Positions 14,406 to 20,638 of a stretch of 22,461 bases of DNA are shown here, one piece after another. The translations under genes were made by a program, and so were the position numbers. Each line of letters begins with the position of its first letter. Position 1 is the first letter of the stretch. The stretch spans positions 1 to 22,461 of the forward strand of contig CAYRZP010000018.1 of assembly GCA_964428885.1 (NCBI GenBank), given 5' to 3'. The notes below the pieces were generated by a model. It saw only the letters and a program-made list of their open reading frames with translations, made no database searches and had not been told where the DNA came from. Source of the stretch: JAQVQN01 sp964428885 (lineage in GTDB: Bacteria > Verrucomicrobiota > Kiritimatiellia > RFP12 > UBA1067).

Positions 14406-15061
14406 GGCCGTTCGCGCGGCTCGTCGCTCTCGGCGATGCAGAGCGGCGGCAGCGGCTTTTCCGCGTGGGGCAGAGCCTCGAAGGCGCACTGCCATATCGG
14501 CAGCGACTGCCGCCTGAAAAGCATCTCGAAATCGGTCTGTTCGCTTGCGTCGCGCTCCATGGCCGGCATCTCCCGGAAGCGGGGGTCGGAGGCGAAGCTT
14601 TTACGGGTGTCAGCAAAATACTCCTGATGGTCCGTGGCGATCTGGACGGCGCCGCCGGTCTCCAGCCGCGCCCAGAGCGCGTCAAGGAAAAGCGGGGAGA
14701 AAAGCCGCCGGGTGTGGTGGTGCCGTTTAGGCCAGGGGTCGGGGAAGAAAACATACACGGCACGCGCGCGGTGAGGTGGCAGCAGATAGTAGAAAGTGTA
14801 AAAGGCCTCCAGCCGCAGCACACGGATATTGTCCAGCCCGAGGCGGCAGGCTTTCTTGTCAAGTTTGCGGACACGCGACAACATGCGTTCGATGCCCATG
14901 AAAAGCGTGTCCGGCTGTTTTTGGGCGCGCGCCACAAGAAACCGCCCGTTGCCGCAGCCGATCTCGATCTCCAGCGGACGGCCGCCCGCCAGCAGCCCGT
15001 CCAGCGGCAAAGGCGCGGTCGGGTCGGCCACGGCCATGACGCGCGAACAGGCGGCCTTCAC
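14402..15061 (-). CDS. trmB: tRNA (guanine-N7-)-methyltransferase
   Basis: A 219-residue class I SAM-dependent methyltransferase that makes m7G46 in the variable loop of tRNAs. Motif I is LEIEIGCGNGRFL (about 30-42), the family-specific tRNA-binding motif is FFPDPWPKRHHHTRRL, and a TDHQEYF follows. Length is normal for TrmB (about 210-240). The GTG at 15061 overlaps the TGA of the upstream thioesterase gene (GTGA), giving translational coupling; an in-frame ATG at 15037 (MAVADP) is an alternative. The TAG stop shares four bases (14402-14405, CTAA) with the TAA of the converging TPR gene. Confidence 0.92.
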   Translation of the reverse strand: MKAACSRVMAVADPTAPLPLDGLLAGGRPLEIEIGCGNGRFLVARAQKQPDTLFMGIERMLSRVRKLDKKACRLGLDNIRVLRLEAFYTFYYLLPPHRARAVYVFFPDPWPKRHHHTRRLFSPLFLDALWARLETGGAVQIATDHQEYFADTRKSFASDPRFREMPAMERDASEQTDFEMLFRRQSLPIWQCAFEALPHAEKPLPPLCIAESDEPRERP

Positions 15062-15425
15062 GCCGGCCCCGCGTTTTCCGCGGCCAGAGCGCCGGCAGCG
15101 CCCAGCAGCGCGGCGGCAGGACGCTTCGGCCGCATGGTGCGTATGTCCACATGGGCGTGGACGGTGTGGCCTTCCGCCAGCAGCTTGCCGTCGCGGCGGA
15201 TCTCGCAGCAGATCTTAAGGCGCACGCCGCGGAAGCCGCCGAACCAGACCACGATGTCCAGCAGGTCGTCATAATACGCCGGCGAAAAATAGTTTACATG
15301 CGCCTCTAACACCGGCAGCGCCGAACCGGAGGCTTCCAGCTCGCGGTATGTGTAGCCGCTGGCCCGCAGCAGCTCGTTGCGCCCGCGCTCAAAAAAAGTC
15401 AGATAATTGGCGTAATACACCACCT
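15058..15425 (-). CDS. YbgC-like acyl-CoA thioesterase, 5' end lost in assembly gap (partial)
   Basis: About 122 residues of a hotdog-fold 4HBT thioesterase. The visible start VVYYANYLTFFERGRNELL matches the family text following the catalytic Asp region (usually D-x-x-G-VVYYANYL), so the catalytic Asp itself and about 15-20 N-terminal residues lie in the N gap. Core strands follow in EAHVNYFSPAYYDDLLDIVVWF and the GHTVHAHVDI segment. YbgC proteins hydrolyse acyl-CoA and are usually encoded with tolQRAB-pal; here Tol-like genes lie just across the gap but on the opposite strand. The gene is coupled to trmB through GTGA. Identification as a 4HBT enzyme is firm, substrate is not known. Confidence 0.8.
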
Positions 15426-15525
15426 NNNNNNNNNNNNNNNNNNNNNNNNNNNNNNNNNNNNNNNNNNNNNNNNNNNNNNNNNNNNNNNNNNNNNNNNNNN
15501 NNNNNNNNNNNNNNNNNNNNNNNNN
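15426..15525. other. Assembly gap (100 N)
   Basis: Exactly 100 N, the usual placeholder for a scaffold gap of unknown length. It removes the N-terminus of the thioesterase (roughly 15-20 codons) and of the TolQ/ExbB-like protein (roughly 40-60 codons) and any promoters between them. The true distance is therefore probably more than 100 bp. Confidence 0.98.
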
Positions 15526-16068
15526 CGCGACGTTCTTGATTACTATCTGCTGCGCAACAAGCAGGGCGAGCACAACTCGCTCGAGCGGATTTATGCGCGG
15601 ACCTGCGAGCGCATGGTCAAGCTGCTGGATCCTGACATGCGGCGGTCGGTGATCGGGCGGCAGAGCGGCGCGGAGAACGCGGCGCTTTCGCCCCGCGAGA
15701 TCGAGCTGGTGCGCGGCATGTGCGAGAGCACCGTGCAGGAGGAGGAGATCAGCATTGAGCGCGGCATGGCGTTGCTGGCCACGATCGTGACGGCCTCGCC
15801 CATGTTGGGGCTGCTAGGCACGGTCTGGGGCGTGCTGGACGCGTTCGCCGCGATGGGGGACAAAGGCACGGTGCTGCTTTCCGAAATCGCGCCGGCCATC
15901 TCCGCGGCGCTGGTGACCACCGTGGTGGGACTGTTGGTGGCCATTCCGTGCGCGATCTGTTATAACAACATCGCCACCAAGGCGCGGCATCTGACCACGG
16001 ACATGGACAGTTTCGCCGACGAGCTGCTGGGCCGCATCGCGTGCGAGTTCCAGGGGAGGGACGGCTGA
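15526..16068 (+). CDS. MotA/TolQ/ExbB proton channel family protein (5' partial)
   Basis: 180 residues of an inner-membrane proton-channel subunit; the reading frame runs directly out of the N gap. Visible are the cytoplasmic domain (RDVLDYYLLRNKQGEHN onwards), the second transmembrane segment with ERGMALLATIVTASPMLGLLGTVWGVLDAF, and the third (APAISAALVTTVVGLLVAIPCAICYN). Those two helices carry the family motif (PF01618). The first transmembrane helix is missing, normally within the first 40-60 residues of this family (about 230 residues in total). It forms the motor with the ExbD/TolR-like protein encoded next, coupling proton motive force to the TonB/TolA-like protein. It overlaps the next gene by one base (TGATG). 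TolQ and ExbB cannot be separated from sequence alone. Confidence 0.88.
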   Translation, partial: RDVLDYYLLRNKQGEHNSLERIYARTCERMVKLLDPDMRRSVIGRQSGAENAALSPREIELVRGMCESTVQEEEISIERGMALLATIVTASPMLGLLGTVWGVLDAFAAMGDKGTVLLSEIAPAISAALVTTVVGLLVAIPCAICYNNIATKARHLTTDMDSFADELLGRIACEFQGRDG

Positions 16069-16475
16069 TGGTCCTGCGCCGGCTCAGTCGGAAGAAAAGC
16101 TCCAAGCTGATCAACGAGATCAACATGACTCCGTTGATGGATCTGACCTTCCTGCTGCTGATCACCTTCATCATCACCATGCCTGCGATGGAGCAGGGCA
16201 TCTCGATCCGCCTGCCGCAGGGCAAGGCCGACGTGTTGCCAAAGAAGGCCAATGTCGTGACCGTCGACGCCGCTGGCAAGGTCTTCCTGAACAACCGCGA
16301 GATCGGCTTGGAGGATCTGGAGCGCACACTGGGGTTGATGGCAGCAGAGGAGCCGGATGTCTCGGTGCTGGTGCGCGGCGACGAGCGCCTGGAGTACGGG
16401 AAAGTGATCCAGGTGATGAAAATTCTATACAAGGTCAAGATCACGCGGATGGCGCTGGTGACCTTGTCGGATTAA
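16068..16475 (+). CDS. Biopolymer transport protein ExbD/TolR family
   Basis: A 135-residue protein with one N-terminal transmembrane helix (about 22-43, LMDLTFLLLITFIITMPAM) and a periplasmic domain. The helix begins with INMTPLMD; Asp 25 falls at the position of the proton-carrying Asp 25 of E. coli ExbD. GISIRLPQGKAD and the late VLVRGDERLEYGKVIQVMKIL are family-typical. The start ATG at 16068 shares a base with the stop of the upstream channel gene and is preceded by GGGAGGG (16054-16060). It partners with the proton channel to energise the TonB/TolA-like protein encoded 23 bp downstream. Confidence 0.9.
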   Translation: MVLRRLSRKKSSKLINEINMTPLMDLTFLLLITFIITMPAMEQGISIRLPQGKADVLPKKANVVTVDAAGKVFLNNREIGLEDLERTLGLMAAEEPDVSVLVRGDERLEYGKVIQVMKILYKVKITRMALVTLSD

Positions 16476-16498
16476 CAGGGCGTGCCGCATGCGGCGCT

Positions 16499-17341
16499 AT
16501 GGCGGTGGTAGTGAAGAGAGGGCCGGTCAACTCGTATTCGCTGACGTTTTCGCTCGTGCTGCACGGCACGCTGCTGGCGCTGGCCCTGGTCTTGCCGCTG
16601 TTGCCGTCCTGCCGCCGCAAGGATCTTGTGATACCGCTGGATTTCACGGTGGTGCTCGAAGAGAACCTTGTGGAGCCGGCGGAGGCCCCGGCGGAAAATC
16701 CCGCCGAGGCGCCGGACGCGCCCGAACCTTTGCCGGAACCGCCGGAACCGGTGCCTTTGCCGGAGCCGCCGAAAGAGGCTGTGACGGTCAAGAGGGAAGA
16801 AAAGCCCAAACCTCCCGCGCCCAAGCCGGAACCGAAACCTGCGCCTAAGCCCGAGCCTAAACCCAAGCCCCCGGATAAAAAGCCTTTCGTCAAGGGGCGG
16901 CGGGTCGAGGCGCCGAAAAAGCCAGCGCAGCCAAAAGAGGATTTCACCAAGCTGAAGCCCGTGACCTCGATGCCCGTGACCGACAAGCGGCTCACGCGCG
17001 CCGAGATAGAGAAGGCCTTGCGCGACGGGGCCAAGCCCGGCACGCGTAACGTGGTGCCCGAGGACGAGATTTCGCGCTGCATCGTCTTGGTGCGTCAGGC
17101 CATGTATGATGCCTGGCAGCAGCCCGGAGCGGCGGACGCTGGCCCGCGACCGGCCTTGCTGGACATCCGGCTGGACAGTTCCGGCCGCGTGGTGAGCTAC
17201 CGCATCCGGCAGTCGTCCGGCAGCGCCTATTTCGACCAGACGGTTCTGAAGGCCGCCGCCGCCGCCGCGCCGATCCGCGGTTTGTCTTCGGCGTTTCTCA
17301 AGCAGTTTGAAAACCTGACCGTGGAGTTCAAGCTTGAGTGA
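16499..17341 (+). CDS. TonB/TolA-like energy transducer
   Basis: A 280-residue protein spanning the periplasm. One N-terminal transmembrane helix (about 13-36) contains Ser 18-x3-His 22, the same spacing as the functional Ser16/His20 of TonB. Residues about 55-125 form an extended acidic-then-basic Pro-rich linker (PEPLPEPPEPVPLPEPP, then Lys-Pro repeats), which would cross the periplasm. The C-terminal 90 residues (CIVLVRQAMYDAWQQP, ALLDIRLDSSGRVVSYRIRQSSG, YFDQTVLKAAAAA) match the TonB/TolA C-terminal fold. It completes a QR(A)-type operon. No good ribosome-binding site precedes ATG 16499, so expression may depend on coupling to the upstream gene. Whether it serves TonB receptors or the Tol-Pal divisome link cannot be told, as neither tolB, pal nor a receptor gene follows. 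Confidence 0.8.
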   Translation: MAVVVKRGPVNSYSLTFSLVLHGTLLALALVLPLLPSCRRKDLVIPLDFTVVLEENLVEPAEAPAENPAEAPDAPEPLPEPPEPVPLPEPPKEAVTVKREEKPKPPAPKPEPKPAPKPEPKPKPPDKKPFVKGRRVEAPKKPAQPKEDFTKLKPVTSMPVTDKRLTRAEIEKALRDGAKPGTRNVVPEDEISRCIVLVRQAMYDAWQQPGAADAGPRPALLDIRLDSSGRVVSYRIRQSSGSAYFDQTVLKAAAAAAPIRGLSSAFLKQFENLTVEFKLE

Positions 17342-17370
17342 AGCGCCGGTGAGTTTGCGGCACAACAGAT

Positions 17371-17430
17371 TTCTCAAGCTAATGCATAAAATAATATCAA
17401 GCATAATCAACGGTTGGTTGTGCTTGAGAA
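17371..17430. promoter_or_regulatory. AT-rich leader with 9-bp inverted repeat before the DUF1080 gene
   Basis: TTCTCAAGC (17371-17379) and GCTTGAGAA (17422-17430) are perfect inverted repeats around an unusually AT-rich 42 bp. This lies 20 bp before the start codon region with AAGGAGGA (17437-17444). It could be an operator or a long leader hairpin, and the AT-rich centre probably contains the promoter; no single -35/-10 pair stands out. Confidence 0.4.
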
Positions 17431-17450
17431 GAATAGAAGGAGGACGAAAG

Positions 17451-18227
17451 ATGAGTAAGTCGCTAATGGGGCAGATCATGGCAATGGCGCTGGCCGCCTG
17501 CGGCGCGGGCGCGGCCGAGGGCTGGACCCCGCTGTTCAACGGACGTGACCTTGACGGATGGATCCCTAAAATCAAGGGGTTCCCGGCAGGCGAGAATTTC
17601 GCGAACACCTTCAGGGTCGAAGACGGTCTCTTGAAAGTGCGTTACGACGGTTACAGCGGTGCGTTCAAGAACCGTTTCGGCCACCTTTTCCATGTCAACA
17701 GTTTCAGCAACTATCTTTTGCGGGTGGAGTACCGCTTTGTCGGAGAGCAGCTTCCGGACGGCCCCGGCTGGGCCAAACGCAACAGCGGCGTCATGATCCA
17801 CGGCCAGACCCCGCAGTCCATGCGCGTTGCCCAGGACTTCCCGGTCTCGATCGAGGTGCAACTGCTGGGAGGGCTCGGCCAGGGGCCGCGCACCACTGCC
17901 AACCTGTGCACGCCGGGCACCAATGTCGAGATTGACGGCAAACTCTACACGCCGCATGTCCTGAACTCGAAATCGCGGACATATGACGGCGACCAGTGGG
18001 TGGAGGTCGAGCTAGAGGTGCGCGGCAGCCGCACCGTCATCCACCGCATCGGCGGCGAGACGGTTCTGCGGTACGACCGTCCGCAGTATGATACCAAGGA
18101 TGGCGACGCCAAAGCCCTGACCGGGGCCGGCGGCAGCCTGCTGATAGAAGGCGGAACCATCTCGCTCCAGTCCGAAAGCTCGCCCTGCGATTTCCGCAAA
18201 GTCGAGATCAAGGCGCTGGCGGACTGA
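17451..18227 (+). CDS. Secreted DUF1080 protein (3-keto-disaccharide hydrolase family)
   Basis: A 258-residue exported protein of the DUF1080 family (PF06439), a concanavalin-like beta-sandwich. The domain begins EGWTPLFNGRDLDGWIPK (about 24-41), with GLLKVRYDGYSGAF, LLRVEYRFVG, NSGVMIHGQTPQ and EVQLLGG following in the usual order, and ends with GGTISLQSESSPCDFRKVEIKAL. Some members hydrolyse 3-keto-glycosides, others are uncharacterised; these proteins are greatly expanded in PVC bacteria. The ATG at 17451 is chosen because AAGGAGGA lies 6 nt before it and a signal sequence starts there; it contains LAAC, so lipidation at that Cys is possible, otherwise cleavage at AGA-A. Separate from the Tol-like operon by 109 bp and its own leader. 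It converges on the EF-G-like gene with 22 bp between stops. Confidence 0.85.
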   Translation: MSKSLMGQIMAMALAACGAGAAEGWTPLFNGRDLDGWIPKIKGFPAGENFANTFRVEDGLLKVRYDGYSGAFKNRFGHLFHVNSFSNYLLRVEYRFVGEQLPDGPGWAKRNSGVMIHGQTPQSMRVAQDFPVSIEVQLLGGLGQGPRTTANLCTPGTNVEIDGKLYTPHVLNSKSRTYDGDQWVEVELEVRGSRTVIHRIGGETVLRYDRPQYDTKDGDAKALTGAGGSLLIEGGTISLQSESSPCDFRKVEIKALAD

Positions 18228-18249
18228 CAGGCGCGGCGCCCTGCCCGGC

Positions 18250-20274
18250 TTAATCGTCCGTCTCTTCCTTGCGGTTCTTGGCGGCCTCGGCGATGATCTT
18301 CTGCGCCACATTGGCCGGCACGATGTCGTAGCGGTTGAACTCCATCGTGAACGAGCCCTGGCCGCCCGTGATCGAGCGCAGCTCCGCCGCGTACTTGAAC
18401 AGCTCCGCCAGCGGCGCCTCAGCCGAGATGACCTGCACGCCCTCGTAGGCTTCCATGCCCAGCACGCGCCCGCGCTTGTGCGGCATGTCGCCGCTGATCG
18501 CGCCCATGAAGGCTTCCGGGATGGTGATCTTGAGGCTCATGATCGGCTCCAGCAGCACCGGCTTGGCCTTGGCCATGCCTTCACGCAACGCGCGCGATCC
18601 CGCGATCTTGAACGCGATTTCCGAAGAGTCCACGTCATGGTAGGAGCCGTCGTAGATATGCACCCTGATTTTCTGCACCGGATAGCCGGCCACGGCGCCG
18701 GCCTGCATGCCCTCGACCACGCCCTTGTGCACCGCCGGGATGAAATTGCCGGGGATCGCGCCGCCCACGATCTCGTCCAGGAACCACTCCTCCTCGCCTT
18801 CGGGCAGCGGGTCAACGCGCAGGTAAACCTCGCCGAACTGCCCGCGCCCGCCCGACTGTTTCTTGTGGCGGTAATGGCCTTCGCCCAGCGCGGTGACCGT
18901 CTCGCGGTAGGGCACCTTGGGGGTTGAGAGCTCGACGTTAACGTTGGACTGCGAGCGCATCAGGCTGACCGCGACATCAATGTGCACATCGCCGAGGCCC
19001 TTGAGCACGATCTGTTTTGTCTCGACCTGCTTTTCAAAGTGCAGGGTGGGATCGGAGTCGAGCAGGCGGTGGATGGCGGTGCCCAGCTTGTCCTCGTCGG
19101 CCTGGGTCTTGGCAGAGACGGCCATGAACATGACGGGCGGCGGGAAGGGCATTTCGGGCATGACGGTGTTGTTGCCAGCCGATGTAAGCGTGTTGCCTGT
19201 TTTGGTGTTTTTCAGCTTGGGCAGGGCCACGATGTCGCCCGGGCCGGCCTTTGCCACTGGCGTCTGCTTTTTGCCGATGACGTGCAGCATGGTGGCGACG
19301 GTCTCTTTGCTGTCGGTCGAGTTGTTCTGCACGGTCATGCCGGGGGTCATGGTGCCGGAGACGATGCGCACATAGCTGAGCTGGCCGATGAAAGTGTCGG
19401 TCATTGTGCGCCACACGCGTGCGATCAGCGGGCCGTTCGCGTCACAAGCGATCGGTTCGCCTTGCTTATTCCTGAACACGCGCGCGCCCGGACCCGGCAG
19501 CAGCCGGCATAAACTGTCCAGCATCTCGCTGATCCCGACGCCCTTAAGCGGCATGGTTGAGTAGATTGGGTGCACCGAGCCTGCCGCGATGCCGGCGTTC
19601 AGACCGCGCCTGATGTCTTCAGGAGGCAGGGAGCCTTCGCTGAAATACTTTTCCATCAAGGCCTCGTCGGTTTCGGCGGCCGCCTCGGCCAGACTGTTGC
19701 GCACCTCCAAGAGCGCGTCCGGCAGGTTTTCCGCGTCGAGGATATTGACCACGGTGTCGCCAGAGACCGGCGCGGTCACCGGCACGCAGTTCAGGCCGAA
19801 AGCCTCGCGGATCGCGGCCAGGGTCTTGTCGAAACTTGCGTTCTCCTTGTCGAGCCCGGTGATGGCGAAAGCGACAGACGAAAGCCCGGTCTCCTTGCAC
19901 AATTTCCAGGCCCGGCGCGTTCCGACCTGCACGCCGGATGCGGCGTCAACCGTGATCATGGCGAATTCGGCGGCCTCAGCCGCACCAAGCATCTGCCCGT
20001 AGAAATCCATAAAGCCCGGGGTGTCAGTGAAGACCATCTTATACTCGTCGTTGCCGAGCTTATGGGCCGCGGTGAAGCTACTGGCGAACACGGTTATTTT
20101 GCGGTTCTTCTCCTCGTCGGTGGTGTCGGACACGCTGGACCCGTTCGTCACCAGGCCCATGCGGTCGTTCAGCCCCAGCTTAAAGGCTACAGCATCGACA
20201 AGGGTGGTCTTCCCGCTTCCGCTGTGTCCGAGAATCACGAAATTCCGGACGTTTGACGAGGTGTTTTCACTCAT
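18250..20274 (-). CDS. EF-G-like translational GTPase (FusA2-like)
   Basis: A 674-residue five-domain translation factor-like GTPase. The P-loop GHSGSGKT (16-23) and switch II DTPGF (84-88) are clear; domain II, III and the domain IV segment (HYRHKKQSGGRGQFGEVYLRV) and domain V follow as in EF-G. It is not the housekeeping EF-G: the switch II text is DTPGFMDF instead of DTPGHVDF, so the catalytic His is Phe 88, and the G4 motif NKxD is TGLD (139-142). Proteins of this divergent class (EF-G2 or FusA-like) are common as second copies in many phyla; their roles are unclear. Translocation or ribosome recycling are possible, not shown. The start ATG at 20274 has an AAGGA about 13 nt upstream. Confidence 0.85.
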   Translation of the reverse strand: MSENTSSNVRNFVILGHSGSGKTTLVDAVAFKLGLNDRMGLVTNGSSVSDTTDEEKNRKITVFASSFTAAHKLGNDEYKMVFTDTPGFMDFYGQMLGAAEAAEFAMITVDAASGVQVGTRRAWKLCKETGLSSVAFAITGLDKENASFDKTLAAIREAFGLNCVPVTAPVSGDTVVNILDAENLPDALLEVRNSLAEAAAETDEALMEKYFSEGSLPPEDIRRGLNAGIAAGSVHPIYSTMPLKGVGISEMLDSLCRLLPGPGARVFRNKQGEPIACDANGPLIARVWRTMTDTFIGQLSYVRIVSGTMTPGMTVQNNSTDSKETVATMLHVIGKKQTPVAKAGPGDIVALPKLKNTKTGNTLTSAGNNTVMPEMPFPPPVMFMAVSAKTQADEDKLGTAIHRLLDSDPTLHFEKQVETKQIVLKGLGDVHIDVAVSLMRSQSNVNVELSTPKVPYRETVTALGEGHYRHKKQSGGRGQFGEVYLRVDPLPEGEEEWFLDEIVGGAIPGNFIPAVHKGVVEGMQAGAVAGYPVQKIRVHIYDGSYHDVDSSEIAFKIAGSRALREGMAKAKPVLLEPIMSLKITIPEAFMGAISGDMPHKRGRVLGMEAYEGVQVISAEAPLAELFKYAAELRSITGGQGSFTMEFNRYDIVPANVAQKIIAEAAKNRKEETDD

Positions 20275-20638
20275 GGCAAAAATTCCGTCCTTATGTTAGG
20301 GCTGTGCGCTGGCCGCCCGTGTCTATCCGCTCCCTCAGACACCATCCCCATGATGTTCCTGACAGGAGATTGGCCGCTACTATCTCAAAACTAGCGATAT
20401 GAAGCAAGGATAGTTTGCGCCAGGGGGCGCATCCACGAGCCGTCCGCAGCTCGCGAGGACACTCGCCCCCCAACGCGCGCCCGACCGCAGTGCCTGGAGG
20501 GACGCGCTCCGTCGCGTCCGCCGTAAGCCCGGCGCAGTCCCGGCAGGGACGGGAGGGACGAGCGTCCGCTCGTCCGTGAGCACTGCCACCCGGGCAAGCA
20601 GACGCTTGCCCCTCCCGTCGCCGTTCGTCGTACCACTC
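20275..20638. other. 364-bp intergenic region with palindromic repeat array B
   Basis: Lies between two minus-strand genes. The right two thirds (20436-20611) are an array of short hairpins described separately; the left 160 bp should contain the promoter and leader of the EF-G-like gene (transcribed leftwards), but no convincing -35/-10 pair was found. No ORF with coding character is seen. Confidence 0.6.
20436..20611. repeat. Palindromic repeat array B (six consecutive hairpins)
   Basis: Perfect stems in order: CGAGC/GCTCG (20436-20453), GCGAG/CTCGC (20453-20466), GGACGCG/CGCGTCC (20500-20519), GTCCC/GGGAC (20537-20550), GGACGAGC/GCTCGTCC (20556-20575) and GGGCAAGC/GCTTGCCC (20592-20611). 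The 50 bp at 20471-20520 match repeat A (5811-5860) at 43 positions, with all seven differences being transitions. The word GCTCGTCCGTGAGC (20568-20581) is the reverse complement of 5783-5796. The last hairpin lies just downstream of the flavoprotein gene and could protect or end its mRNA. Confidence 0.75.

Noticed and set aside
15058..15573. A minus-strand reading frame that runs through the N block
   Set aside because: The N stretch has no sequence; the frame on the far side of the gap belongs to the antisense of the channel gene. Only 15058-15425 is supported.
16472..17608. 378-codon minus-strand frame with Gly/Arg/Phe-rich repeats
   Set aside because: Mirror image of the Pro/Lys-rich linker of the TonB/TolA-like protein; repeats are explained by the linker codons.
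18228..18249. Bidirectional terminator between the DUF1080 and EF-G-like genes
   Set aside because: The 22-bp gap has GC-rich partial dyad symmetry but stems of only 4 bp and no T-runs.
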